Assembly (NCBI GenBank): GCA_036417435.1
Contig: CM070902.1
Coordinates: 178,736,445 to 178,800,444 of the forward strand
DNA: 64,000 nucleotides
Direction of reading: 5' to 3'
Origin: Inia geoffrensis
Lineage: Eukaryota > Chordata > Mammalia > Artiodactyla > Iniidae
Shown here: positions 36,336 through 47,945 of the stretch, in pieces
Layout of the letters: each line of letters opens with the position of its first letter
Numbering within the stretch: position 1 is the first letter of the stretch
Notes under the pieces: generated by a model
The model's database searches: none
Told to the model about the DNA's origin: nothing
The model's input: the letters and a program-made list of their open reading frames with translations, nothing else
Program-made: the position numbers and the translations under genes

Positions 36336-39297
36336 CATAGTTGTGCTTGGTTGAATTATTTTCTCCCAAGTGCATTTAAGAATAAGAGCTTTGAAGCTGT
36401 TCTTCCATGTTTCTGAATTTACATATGTATGTCATTTCAATAGCATTGTGACTTTATTTGCAGACTGTTAGACTCACATAGTCCTGGATGTCTAAAGCCA
36501 TCTCTTCACTAAAACTAAAATTATGTTTTTATTATAATTATATATTCTGACAGTTGGGTAACTGGAATATTGTCTTAGTCCCCTTTTCCCGAGTCTTTAA
36601 ATTCATACCTAACCAATGGTCAAATCTCTCTAAGATTATAAACGGCATTTTCCATTTTATTTCTCCCTCAAGACTCAAACCCCACCCTGAGTTTCTGATG
36701 GGTTAAAAAGTCTTTCTTAACTGTTTTTGGATGTTTGTCATTAAAAATAAAACTTTTTATGTGTCCAAATATTGTCTGATCCTAGGTTCTCATTGCTGCA
36801 TTTCACTTACCATTGGAATATCCATCTCTTCTTTACTATTTATTTCCTGTCGCTCCCTGTGTATTTCTGGAAATGCAGGGTCCACCTGACCAGCTTCCTG
36901 CTGGCATTCTTGTTAGATTTCTCCTGTTTCTGAGGACTCGCTTACCCAGTCATCATATCTTATATCTATCTGTAGTGGTTGGATGGGTAACATGTCAGAA
37001 TTTTTGAAAATAACAGGAAGTAAAATAAATTCACAAAGTTTTCAATACAAACATGGCAGAATACATAACTAGGTATCCTGGAAGAGGCACATTAAAGAAC
37101 TGAGGAGATTCAAAGAGAGGTGGCATCTGGTTGGTGGTTTCAATGTCTATAATTTTATTTTTGATACTTCAGCATTGGTGCGTAGTATGTTTCTCATTTG
37201 GATTAAGTTAAAACTCAATTGATGAATTTTGAATTCTAATGGGGAATGTAAACTCCAGGTGTTGTCAGCTAATATTCTAAGGAGAAACCCCAAGTTCTGG
37301 TGACTATACATGCTCTGTCATGGTCAACACGTGAGGCTTCTCCCATCACTCAGTGAATGTCAGAAATGGTTCTAATTTGTGAGTTAGATGTTCTCTATTT
37401 ACCATAGGAAATGTTAAAATGGGCTCTCTTGGTGAAAATAAGATATTCAAGATACATGTGTCAGCTTAGGTGTTTCCCAGACATGTTCACCCTTTTGAGA
37501 ACAGTGCATAAAACTCCAGCAAAGCTCATTGTCTTTATCCTTAAAAATGAGGGCCTAGCTCAATTGTATACAATCGTTTTGGTCTTAGAATCCATGTACA
37601 CTCTTAAGATTGATTGAAAATCCCATAAGAACATATATTATGAAATAGAAAATAAGGAATTAAAGTATTTATTAATTTAAAAATAGTGATAATGGGTTAA
37701 ACATAAATGTTTATGAAAAATAACTTTATTCTTAAAAACAAAAAATGGCAAGAGTGGCATTTCTTTACTTTTTTGAAAAGTTCTTTAGTGTCTGGATTAT
37801 TAGAAGATGCCTGGTTCTCACATGTTCAGTTTGTTGAGATACATTATTTTGGTTAGAGCGCAGGGATCTGATGCCAAACCTCATCTGATCTATGTAGCTG
37901 GAACAAAAGTAACTAAGTATCTTTTGCAAATAATTTCGGATTTTTTGGATATTATATCACAACATAACAAGTGGTAGTTTACTGAAGACTAGTTACAGTG
38001 GGAAATTTGAAACTATATCCATGAACATTTTGTATTCTGTTCCATTAAGACCAAAGGAACTGCTTATCCACACATGAGTTTGTAACATCACACGCTGGCC
38101 ATTATGAAATATAGGTGCACCAACTTATCCAGATCTTCCAAATGCTAATACACTTCATTTTAATAAACACACACATACATAGAATCATTAAGGTAACCAC
38201 CAATCTCATGAGAAAAATTTAAAAGTATTGGGAGACTGCCAATATGGTGAAGGAGACAAAGTTCTAAAATTCTAAATTTTGCGTGAAATTTTCCATTTTG
38301 CACACAGAACACTAATGACACACTTTTTCAAGGGTCTAGGTGTAATAAAATTAGTAAATGTGATTGCTTCCTCGAGGCCGTTTTCAGTGGAATTTCTCTA
38401 CCCCGTGAATATACTGGCAGTGAAGAACACAAGGCGCCCCAGGACAGTTTGGCAGCTCTGTCTTTATTTGTACAAAGACTCCAACGGTTTTACTCACCAC
38501 TGCTTTTGCATCATCAGTGTAGTTGCAGAAACACTGATCAAAGACAAATAATATCTACGTATTATTACAGGATCGTTTCGACCTTGCAGATTCCCTGAAA
38601 GAGACTTAGAGATCATACTAAGAACTGCTAGTATAGCTAAATTTAGAAAAAAAAAACAAACAAGAAATTTTGTATCCAACCAGTAACACAGTGGGTTCGG
38701 GTTTTGCCCTTTCCTGGAATTAAGGTAAAACATAATCTTGCTTCTGGAACCTGACTGTGGTGGAAGTGAAGCTTTCCTGCCTGGTGGTAGCCAGACCTCG
38801 AAGGGGACAGAATGCTGGGCCTTTCTGACCTTTCAGAACAGGAATATGAATGGCTGCTGACTCATAGGCTAAACATTGCTGGTAACCACAATTTCTAGCA
38901 AAAGCGGCCTAAGAATTCTGCCTGACATACCTGGGTAACGTCGGTTTATAACGTTTGAGAAATCAAAAAACTCTTCTGACAAAGAAGGTATTTGCCACCT
39001 GAGCTCTTCTGCATATGAGGTATGAGACCTTGGTTATAACAACGTCTCAGTTTTTCGTTAACAACAGAGCCTACCACGCAAGTTGTCCAGAGGAAGGAAG
39101 GACCTACTGCAGGTGTGAAGAGCTCCATTCAATGCTTGGCCCATGATGAGCCTGCACCAATGTCAGGTGCTACTCATCACTGTTGACCTCATCTCTACTA
39201 TTAAATGTAGTTGGAATGGAATTTGAATTGGTCCATGGTAGTTGTTGGATGGCATTAGAGTCACATAGAGGAAAGCAGCGGTTGAATTTGAAGAAGT
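36336..39297. other. Unique DNA, no gene seen
   Basis: The longest repeat-poor stretch in the window, about 3 kb. Frames at 36813-37007, 37411-37617 and 38279-38551 have no domain or recognisable splice context. The part at 38700-39130 is somewhat GC-richer. Confidence 0.5.
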
Positions 39298-39310
39298 AGA
39301 AAATAATTCA

Positions 39311-40144
39311 CCTTTCTAAGAATTTGTCCATTTCTTCTAGGCTGTCCATTTGAAAAAGGAACCCTCCTGCACTGTTGGTGGGAATGTAAGTTCATGCAGC
39401 CACTATGGAGAACAGTATGGTGGTTCCTCAAAAAAGTAAAAATAGAATTACCATATGACCCAGCCATCCCACTCCTGGGCATATACCCAGAGAAAACCAT
39501 CATTCTAAAACCATCATGCATCTCTATGTTCATTGCAGCACTATTTACAATAGCCAAGACATGGAAGCAGCCTAAGTGTCCACTGACAGAGGAATGGATA
39601 AAGAAGATGTGGCACATATATACAATGGAATATCACTCAGCCATAAGAAAGAATGAAATAATGCCATTTGCCGCAACATGGATGGACCTAGAGATGATCG
39701 GATTACGTGAAGTCAGTCAGACAGAGAAAGACAAACATATGACATCGCTTATATGTAGAATCTAAAAAAAAAAAAAAAAAGATACAGATGAACTTATTTA
39801 CAAAACAGAAATAAATCCATAGACATAGAAAAGAACTTACGGTCACCAACGCGGAAATGTGGTGGGAGGGATAAATTAGGAGTTTGGGATTAACACGTAC
39901 AAATTACTACATATAAAATAGATAACCAATAAGGACCTACTATATAGCGCAGGGAAATATATTCAGTGGTTTGTAATGACCTATAAGGGAAAAGAATATG
40001 AAAAAGAATATATAACTGAAACACTGTGCTGTACACCTGAAACTTACACAACATTGTAAATCAACTATACCTCAATTTAAAAAAATATGTGTATATAGAG
40101 AAAAAAAACTTTATGAATCACACACACACAAAAAAAAAAAAACA
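39311..40144 (+). mobile_element. L1 with inverted 5' segment and candidate 3' transduction
   Basis: 39311-39351 ('cctttctaagaatttgtcca...') is L1 ORF2 sequence in minus orientation, equal to about 21790-21833 of the long L1. At about 39352 it switches to plus-orientation ORF2 C-terminus ('ggaaccctcctgcactg'), which stays open for 123 codons (39394-39765), and then a full 3' UTR. This is the 5'-inversion structure expected from twin priming. After the first A run (40079-40085) come about 45 bp of non-L1 DNA and a second A run (40130-40142). The duplication is 'agaaaataattca' (39298-39310) against 'agaaaagtaattca' (40145-40158). Confidence 0.88.
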
Positions 40145-40158
40145 AGAAAAGTAATTCA

Positions 40159-41716
40159 GGGAGGTTGGAACTTAGGAATGTCCAAAAGAGAATAATAGAA
40201 ATATAGATGGAGATGTTGATGGAAGAGGACTTTGCATGTGAGGACAAGACTTAAGGATTTAACTTTGTAGGTAATTGGGGAGCCACTAACGGCTTTTGAG
40301 TGATATGATTCCAGCTCTGTTTTGTTAGGTTCATCTGGTAGCAGGATGCATATTGCATTTCACAGAGGTCCCTAGAGAGAGGCACAGCGCCTGGGCTCAT
40401 GGAATTTACCTCACCATTTTTACACAATTGTCTATCAGATTTCAATTTTAAAAACATGGTATGAGTCAAAGTTTTAAAAGAGTGAGCCACAAATTCAGGA
40501 ATGCTGCCACTGTAAAATGAATAATGTGGTTGGAATTTCAGAGTTAGTTTTGAGACAAAAACAAATGGAAGGCAAACACTGCCAAATATTAATTACATTT
40601 TGTGGTTACATGAGCTTTGTTGAGTTTTATTTTATTATATTGGAAGAGGCTTTAGTATTTGGTCACAAAATTATTTCTTATGCCTGATAGACAAAAAAGT
40701 TGGGAAGAAATTCCTTTTGTACTATTGTATCCATATATTTATCTGAGCTCTGAAACAAAAGGTTTGGACTTCATAAAAGTAGAATGATAAATTTGCTTTT
40801 CTTTGTCCCCATTTACTAATAGGAATTTAGTTAATGATTCCTCATCCCTTATTATCTGGACACTGAGAATAGAGTTGTAGTGAAATTCCAATGCGTACCT
40901 ATTGAGAGGTGGTAAAATCATGATGCAAAAAGAGCCATGTGGTTTTGGTCACTATTACGGCTGAAAAACAAAAGAATTAATCTGAAACTCTTCATTCACC
41001 ACTGCAATGCCCCTCACATCCGTTTTTAGATAATGTCTCTCTTTCAGGAAGAGAGCAGTTGGAAAGGATCACGTGACACATTCATTTATTTTCTAGTCAC
41101 AGGAGAACAGACAACATATTTATGGCTACGTATTGATATTTAAGTAAATGTGTGTTCCTCTTGCGTGGCTGAAAACACTGCTATTTTCTAATTCAAATAC
41201 GGCCAACATGATGAGAGATCCGTGGAGTAGAACTTGTACCCCAAATGTGATGGAGCAATTAGGGTTGCATTTCTGGTGTGGAGCAAAAATGTCCTCCTCG
41301 GGGGCTCCATGTGTTGGCATCACCCAGCTGTTGGAAGAATTTGCTGGATGAAAGCAAAAACTGAGGGAGAAAGAGACAAAAACAGGTGGTGGGTCAAGAG
41401 CAGTGTGTCAGTGTGATGTGTGCCGGTGTCTCTGTGGATCCAGATCAGACTGACTCACTTCAGAAGAGTCCTCCTTGGGCTGCGTTCAGAGTCTGCTAAC
41501 ACTAAATGCCAGCTGACAGTGTGAAAAGAGTCTTAAAAATAGAAGAGGGAAAGAAGGCGTAGCAAGGCATCCAAGAACTTCAGAAAGGATTAGATCCTGT
41601 AGAAATACGTATTTATATATTAATCTGTATTCATATACACTTAATATTCATATCACTATTATTTTAGTGTCATATGAAAATTATGAAACACTGTATGTTT
41701 TATCATGTCCATAATT

Positions 41717-41718
<2 letters not shown>
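40159..41718. other. Unique DNA, one possible ancient repeat
   Basis: About 40240-40330 shares a motif with the unnamed old repeat at 10985-11210. Otherwise no repeat, exon or RNA gene is recognised. Confidence 0.4.

Positions 41719-41757
<39 letters not shown>
41719..41757 (+). repeat. (CA)n microsatellite
   Basis: About 19 uninterrupted CA units. Z-DNA-prone and likely polymorphic. Confidence 0.97.
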
Positions 41758-41762
<5 letters not shown>

Positions 41763-42839
41763 AAACCCTCCAAAACCTTTGAGACCTTCTATTGTCTTTT
41801 ATTGTGGTCTCACACCAAACCAGTAGGGTGTGCTCATAACTCAACATTCTGCTGGTGTTCAACCACCCTGGCCCTGTGGTGTTTTCAACACAGGTGAATA
41901 AAAGCAGCACACACTTAGGAGGTGAAAATGCCCTGTTCACACATGGCTCGGACAGTCACTTTCATGCCTCATGAAAATCACATGTTAAGACACACCTCCC
42001 CTCCCTTGGCTCCTCTGCTAAAATGTGGACCAACCTCTTCCCCAATTCTTTTCTTCAGTTCTTCTGGGGAGCAATCCCTCAATCCAGGTCCCAGTCACCA
42101 AAGGTTCCTGTCTTCTCCCCTGAGTCTCTTTTGGGATAGCTGGCATTCTTCAGCTTTGGATACACGGATCTTTCTGGTAGATAAACATTTTTGTGAAATG
42201 AGATAAGCTGAAGAATGTGGCTGAATCACGGCCGCACGCCACCCCATGGTACCTAAAGAACGCTTAGAAGCCATCCAATCATCTATTCCATGGCTTTCAG
42301 CTTTTTAGGAGAAAACCTCATTTCTCTTGCTGCAAAGTGAAAAAGCACCATTTGGCAAAATGGACTCAGGAGAACTGAGAGTTGAAAATCAAGGATGAAT
42401 ACAAACAGTTCCTTCTTGGATAAAAGTAGTCAGCAGAACATTGCATTGCCTCTCTTCGAGACTTTCTTCATAATTTGTGGAGAAGGAAGACACTTAGTAG
42501 CCTTCGTGGCTGTGCATGTGAAAACTCGGCTGAAGCATCCTGACAAAATGGACAGTGTGAGCTCATCTGCCTCTAAACACTGTTGGTGGATGCCTGTGTG
42601 GCCCACTCTTGTTTAATGTTACCTGGCACAGCTGAAGAGGACTGGACCCAAACATTCCAAAGCACACACAAATTTCGATTGACCAACTGTGTGTTTACTC
42701 ACATTGCAGCTCTAGGTCTAAGTTCATTCTTCTCCACTTGAGATAGGAAATGCCTGGCATTCTAAGACATCCTAGAGTTCTCATCTGTGTATCTTTATTT
42801 GAAGTATGAATATGCCTTTTCATTTTTTTATTATTATTT
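41758..42839. other. Unique DNA, no gene seen
   Basis: Moderate GC content. Frames at 41922-42206 and 42395-42616 have no recognised domain, splice context or repeat identity. Confidence 0.5.
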
Positions 42840-43045
42840 AATTTTTCTTTTCTTTTCTTTTGTGGTATGTGGGCCTCTCACTGTTGTGGCCTCTGCCATT
42901 GCGGAGCACAGGTTCTGGCCTCGCAGGCTCAGCGGCCATGGCTCATGGGCCCAGCCGCTCTGCGGCACGTGGGATCCTCCCAGACCGGGGCACGAACCGC
43001 TGTCCCCTGCATCGGCAGGCGGACTCTCAACCACTGTGCCACCAG
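42840..43045 (-). mobile_element. CHR SINE at the edge of an old L1
   Basis: Minus-strand copy. A T/C-rich tail complement (about 42840-42861) and 'gcctctcactgttgtggcct' lead to '...accactgtgccaccag', where the head stops about 9 bp short of the usual end. L1 ORF2 sequence begins immediately at 43047. No TSD could be found. Confidence 0.9.
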
Positions 43046-43145
43046 TTGATTACACTGGCTGTATCAGTTTCTATACCCACCAACAGTGCAAGAGAGTTCC
43101 CTTTTCTCCACATCCTCTCCAGCATGTATTGTCTGTAGGTTTTTT

Positions 43146-43353
43146 TTTCTTTTCTTTTGTGATATGCGGGCCTCTCACTGTTGTGGCCTCTCCCATTGCG
43201 GAACACAGGCTCCGGACACGCAGGCTTAGCGGCCATGGCTCACGGGCCCAGCCGCTCTGAGGCATATGGGATCTTCCCAGACGGGGGCACGAACCCGTGT
43301 CCCCTGCATTAGCAGGCGGACTCTCAACCACTGCGCCACCAGGGAAGCTCGTA
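43146..43353 (-). mobile_element. CHR SINE nested in the old L1
   Basis: Minus-strand copy from a T-rich tail complement through 'tcccattgcggaacacaggc' to '...gcgccaccagggaagc'. The duplication of L1 sequence is 'tctgtaggtttttt' (43132-43145) against 'tctgtagatttttt' (43354-43367). It is the second CHR copy in the same orientation within about 100 bp. Confidence 0.93.
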
Positions 43354-43851
43354 TCTGTAGATTTTTTGATGATGGCCATTCTGACTGGTGTGAGGTGGTA
43401 CCTCATTGTAGTTTTCATTTGCATTCCTCTAATAATTAGTGATGTTGAGCAGCTTTTCATGTGCTTCTTGGCCATCTGTATATCTCCTTTGGAGAAATGT
43501 CTATTTAGGTCTTCTGCCCATTTTCGGATTGGGTTGTCTGTTTTTTTGATATTGAGCTGCATGAGCTGTTTGTATATTTTGGAGATTCATCCTTTGTCCA
43601 TTGATTTGTTTGCAAATATTTTCTCCCATTCTGAGGGTTGTCTTTTCATCTTGTTTATGGTTTCCTTTGCTGTGCAAAAGCTTTTAACTTTCATTAGGTC
43701 CCATTTGTTTATTTTTGTTTTTATTTCCACTACTCTAGGAGGTGGGTCACAAAAGATCTTGCTGTGATTTATGTCAAAGAGTGTTCTTCCTATGTTTTCT
43801 TCTAAGAGTTTTATAGCATCCTGTCTTACATTTGGGTCTTTAATCCATTGC

Positions 43852-43854
<3 letters not shown>

Positions 43855-43901
<47 letters not shown>
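43855..43901 (+). repeat. (TG)23 microsatellite inside L1 ORF2
   Basis: Replaces the spot where other L1 copies read 'gagtttatttttg' (compare 20237-20249). It grew after insertion from a TG-rich seed. It adds a (Thr-His)n-type run to the minus-strand frame. Confidence 0.95.
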
Positions 43902-43904
<3 letters not shown>

Positions 43905-45900
43905 GTGTTACGGAGTGTTCTAATTTCATTCTTTTCCATGTAGCTGTCCAGTTTTCCCAGCACCACATATTGAAGAGGCTGTCTTTTCTCCATTGTATAT
44001 TCCTGCCTCCTTTGTCATAGATTAATTGACCATAGCTGAGTGGGTTTATCTCTGGGCCTTTATTAGAGAGGCAATTTCCTTCTATTCCTAGTTTAAGTGT
44101 TTTTTTCATGAAAGGTATTGAATTTTGTCCACTTCTTTTTCTGTTCTATTGAGATGATCATGTGATTTTTATCCTTTTTTCTGGTAATGTGGTGCATCAC
44201 ATTGATTTTCAGATATTGAACCATTTTTTTAATCCCCACAATAAATCCCAATTGGTCTTGGTGTCTGTTACTTTTAATGTGCTGTTGAATTCATATTGCT
44301 ATAATTTTGTTGAGGATTTTCACATCTATATTCATCAGTAATACTTCCCTGTAGTTTTTTTTTTTTTTTTTTTTTCTTGTAGTGTCCTTCACTTGCTTTG
44401 ATATTAGGGTACCTGTGGCCTTATAAAGTGAGTTTGGAAATGATCTCCTCTTCAATATTTTGGAAGAGTTTTAGAAGGATTGGCCTTAAATCTTTAAATG
44501 TTTAGTAGAATTCTTCAGTGAATCCAATTGGTCTGGTGCTTTTTTGTTTTTGTTTTTGGGAGGTCTTTGATAACTGATTCAATCACCGTGCTAGTTATAG
44601 ATCTATTCATACTTTCTCTTTCATCATGATTCAGTCTTGGTAGGTTGCATATTTTTAGGAATTTATATTTCTTCTAGGTGAAACATTTTGTGACATGCAA
44701 TCTTTTTTATTTCTGTGGTGTAAGTTATTGTCTCTTCTTTCGTTTCTCATCTTGAGCCTTCTCTCTCTTTTCCTTAGTCTAGCTAAAAGTTTGACAATCT
44801 TGTGATGTTTTCAAAAAACTAACTCAATTTTGATATTTTCTTTTTTTATTCTTGATTTTATTTACTTCTGCTCTAATATTTATTATATTCTTTATTCTGC
44901 TAACTTTTTCCTTATTTGTTCTTCTTTAAAACCAGGTTGTTCTTTTTTTGAGATAATTCTTTTTTAATGTACATGTTCATCAGTATAAACTTCTCTCTTA
45001 ATATTGTTTTGCTGTATCCCATAAATTTTGGTATTTTATTTTTTCTTTTTTGGTCGTCTCAACTTATTTTCCAATTTACTGGATGATTTATTCTTTGATC
45101 CATTTGTTGTTCGACAGTTGTGTTGTTTAATTTCCACCATTTGTGAATTTTACAGTTTTCCTTCTTCTGTTGATTTCTACTTTTATTCCATTGTGGCCAG
45201 AAAAGATACTTTGTATGATTAAAATTCTTAAATTTGTTAAGACTTGTTTTGTGACTGACGTGTGATCTATCCTGGAGATACTTCTGCGCATGCTTGAGAA
45301 GAAAGTATCTTCTGCTGCTGTTGGGGATGTTCTGTATATATCTATTAAATGCGTATGATCTATAGTGCCATTCAAGTTCCTATTCCCTTATTGATCATCT
45401 GTCTGGAATTTTTATCCACTATTGAAAGGGAAGTATTGAAATTTCCTTCTCTTATTGTTTTACCATCTATTTCTCCTTTCAGTTATGTCAATGTTTGCTT
45501 CATATATTGGTACCTTGATGTTGGCTGAATATATATTTATAAATGATAGCTCTTTCTGCTGAATTTACCATTTTATAATTATATAATTACCACCTTTATC
45601 TCTTGTGACAGTTTTCAGCTTAACATCTGTTTTGTCTGATATGATTACGGCCATCCATGCTCTCTTTTGGTTACCATGTAGCATTTTCATGGAATATCTT
45701 TTTCCATCCTTTCACTTTCAGCCTATGTTTGCTCTTCAATCTAAAGTGCATTTCTTGTAGACAACATATAATTGTATTTCATTGCTGTTGTTTCTAATCC
45801 ACTCAACCACGCTATGTCTTTTGATTGGGGAGTTTAACCATTTACATTTAGAATAGTTTTTGATAATGAAGGACTTAACTATTGTCATTTTGTCTTTTGA

Positions 45901-46340
45901 GCTGTACTGGCTTCTCTCTGCTATATTGTGGGTCGTCTGGAGGAGGACGCACCCCTGCATCCAGAGTGTGTCAGGTCCCATTAGCACTCTGAGACAGGGA
46001 AGACAGGGAAGACAGAAACCAGTCCCTTGGACAGCGCCGCTCAAAACGTTGGACATATGTTTCAGCTTTCTCTTTCTCTCCCCAGAAAGAAGATGGGGGC
46101 TGGGAGTTTTCTCCCAATTATGTCACACTGAGCTGGGGAGTGGGGCTACAGCAGGTGAGTGAATCTTCTTAGCAGCTTTGCTGTGGCTGGTTTTGCACTT
46201 ACCTGGGGCTACAGGAGTCTCTTAACTAGCTCTTGGATCTCTCATGAAGGGAATTGGTCTGTGTTGTTTTGGAGCCAGCGTCTCCTGGCAGAAGGAAGCT
46301 CTAGGACTTCCTCTTCTACCGTCTTGCTGACTTCATCTCA
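45901..46340 (-). mobile_element. Probable old L1 5'-UTR
   Basis: 'cacccctgcatccagagtgt', '...tcctcttctaccgtcttgct' and the general GC-richer texture resemble a mammalian L1M-type 5' UTR in minus orientation. It directly follows the ORF2 start, so ORF1 (about 1 kb) is missing, either deleted or because this is a different element. The frame at 45860-46162 spans this junction by chance. Confidence 0.42.
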
Positions 46341-46869
46341 ATTGTATCCATTTCTTTAACCTAAAATGTTAGTGTGCTATGATTCATGAAGGCCTGCAGA
46401 AGATGTGAGGTTCTTCTTGAACCAGAAACAGTGGGTTTTATTACTCACATAACAGCAAGCTGCACACATATCAGTGTATTTTGTGCCAGGTCCCTAAGCT
46501 TCAATTCATACAGGATGACGGGAAGGCCAGGTAATACCTGCACATGCCGTGAGTTGTGTTGCAGAACTGAAAGGGCTTAGAAACTTGAGCTTTTTACACT
46601 GGATAGTAAACATGCCTGCCTGCCTTTCCAGAGAGCGACAGTCTTCCCAGTGTGCAGGAAAACCTGCCTTTTGTTCTGGAGGGAGATGCTATCTCATCTT
46701 CCAAAGTTGATCTCTGCACAGACATTCTTCAGAGTACAGTCCAGACTAAGGAGAGTCAGGACTTCTGCCTCGAGGACTTGCAGAAACAGAAGAGACTCAC
46801 AGAGAATTGTCTCCCACTGGTATTAGCTGAAAGAGAACATTTGCTGTACTATAAAGCAAATCATCACAA
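46341..46869. other. Unclassified, possibly LTR-derived segment
   Basis: 'cagaaacagtgggttttatt' (46421-46440) and following sequence look repetitive, but I cannot assign a family. A 101-codon plus frame at 46652-46957 runs across the boundary into L1 sequence and has no domain. A coding exon is not supported. Confidence 0.3.
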
Positions 46870-47945
46870 AATTCAAAAATTTGAAAATATTCATAGCATA
46901 TTCTCTGGCCACAGAAGAATTAACCTCAAAATGAACTGCAAAAGTAACCGTAGATAATCTGTAAAAATGGTTGAAAATAAAAATGTACTTTTCTAAATTA
47001 TACCTTGGTCAAAGGTGAATCACAATAGCAGTAAGAAAATATGTGATTTTCATTTAGTTAAAAATATTAAAACTTGTGGTATGCAGCTAAACAAAAGTTG
47101 AGAAGCAAACCACAGAATTAAACCATACATTAATACAGAAGTAATTCTAGAAAACAATTATCCAAGCAGCCTTCTCAAGGTCCAACAAAAACCATAGCAA
47201 ATTAAAGCTAAAAATCCTAAGAGAAAAGAAATATAAATGAGCAGAAACCAATAAAACCCCTAGTGAAACAAATAGAAAAAAACCAACACATCAAAATTTG
47301 ATTATTTGGAAAGAGTTATAATATTGATGAACACTCTAGCAATACAAGTCATAAACACAAAGGACAGAAAACAAACATACAATGCTATTATAAGGAACGA
47401 AAATATCATATTATTATGGATACATAGACTGGAAAAGGTAATAAGCAAGTGCCATTAAGTTGAAATGAGTAAATCTTGAAATACACAACTTTCAAAAATT
47501 GACACACAACATAAAATCTCAATACTCTTGTATTTTTAAAGAAACTGAATCCATGGTTAAAACTACTTCTGTAACACAAAGCTATACAGTAACAAAAGAG
47601 CAAATTACTGCTACGTATAACATGGATGAATCTCACAGAGAGAATAGCAAGGTATAAAGCTAAATACTTAACAGTACAAAATGTGTGACACCGTTCATAT
47701 AAACTTCAAAAACAGGCAGAACTAATCTGTGGTGATAGAGGTAAATATGGCAGTTACTTTGGGTACAGGACAAAGATTCCGCAGTGGCATAAGAGGGATT
47801 CTGGGGAGCTGGCGATGTCCTTCATCTCGATCTGGTGGTGGGTATGTGTGTGATAACCTTGTAAAAATTCATCAAACTATACATTTAAGACTTGCATTCT
47901 TTGTATATATGTTTATTTCAGTAAGCATTAATGTTAAAACAACAA
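46870..47945 (+). mobile_element. Ancient L1 (L1ME/L1MC-type) fragment
   Basis: Plus orientation. The ORF2 region ('ctctagcaatacaagtcata', 47334-47353) is followed by a 3' end with 'acatggatgaatctcacaga', 'cttcaaaaacaggcagaac', 'tctggggagctggcgatgtc' and 'taaaaattcatcaaactata', the typical order of an old mammalian L1 3' UTR. It points opposite to the neighbouring L1. No open frame remains and no tail or TSD is preserved. Confidence 0.7.

Larger units (their letters stand above)
43047..45900 (-). mobile_element. Old L1, 3' end missing, with SINE and (TG)n inside
   Basis: Minus orientation. It begins inside the ORF2 C-terminal region ('caacagtgcaagagagttcc', 43081-43100), with no 3' UTR or tail. 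It continues through the RT (about 44100-44700) and endonuclease (about 44950-45650) to near the ORF2 start (about 45860). Frames are destroyed. The 43047-44050 part is much closer to younger L1s than the 44150-45900 part, so two elements may be fused. Insertions inside it are a CHR SINE (43146-43353) and (TG)23 (43855-43901). Confidence 0.85.

Noticed and set aside
46652..46957. 101-codon frame considered as an exon
   Set aside because: It crosses from an unclassified repeat-like segment into an ancient L1 and has no domain or splice support.
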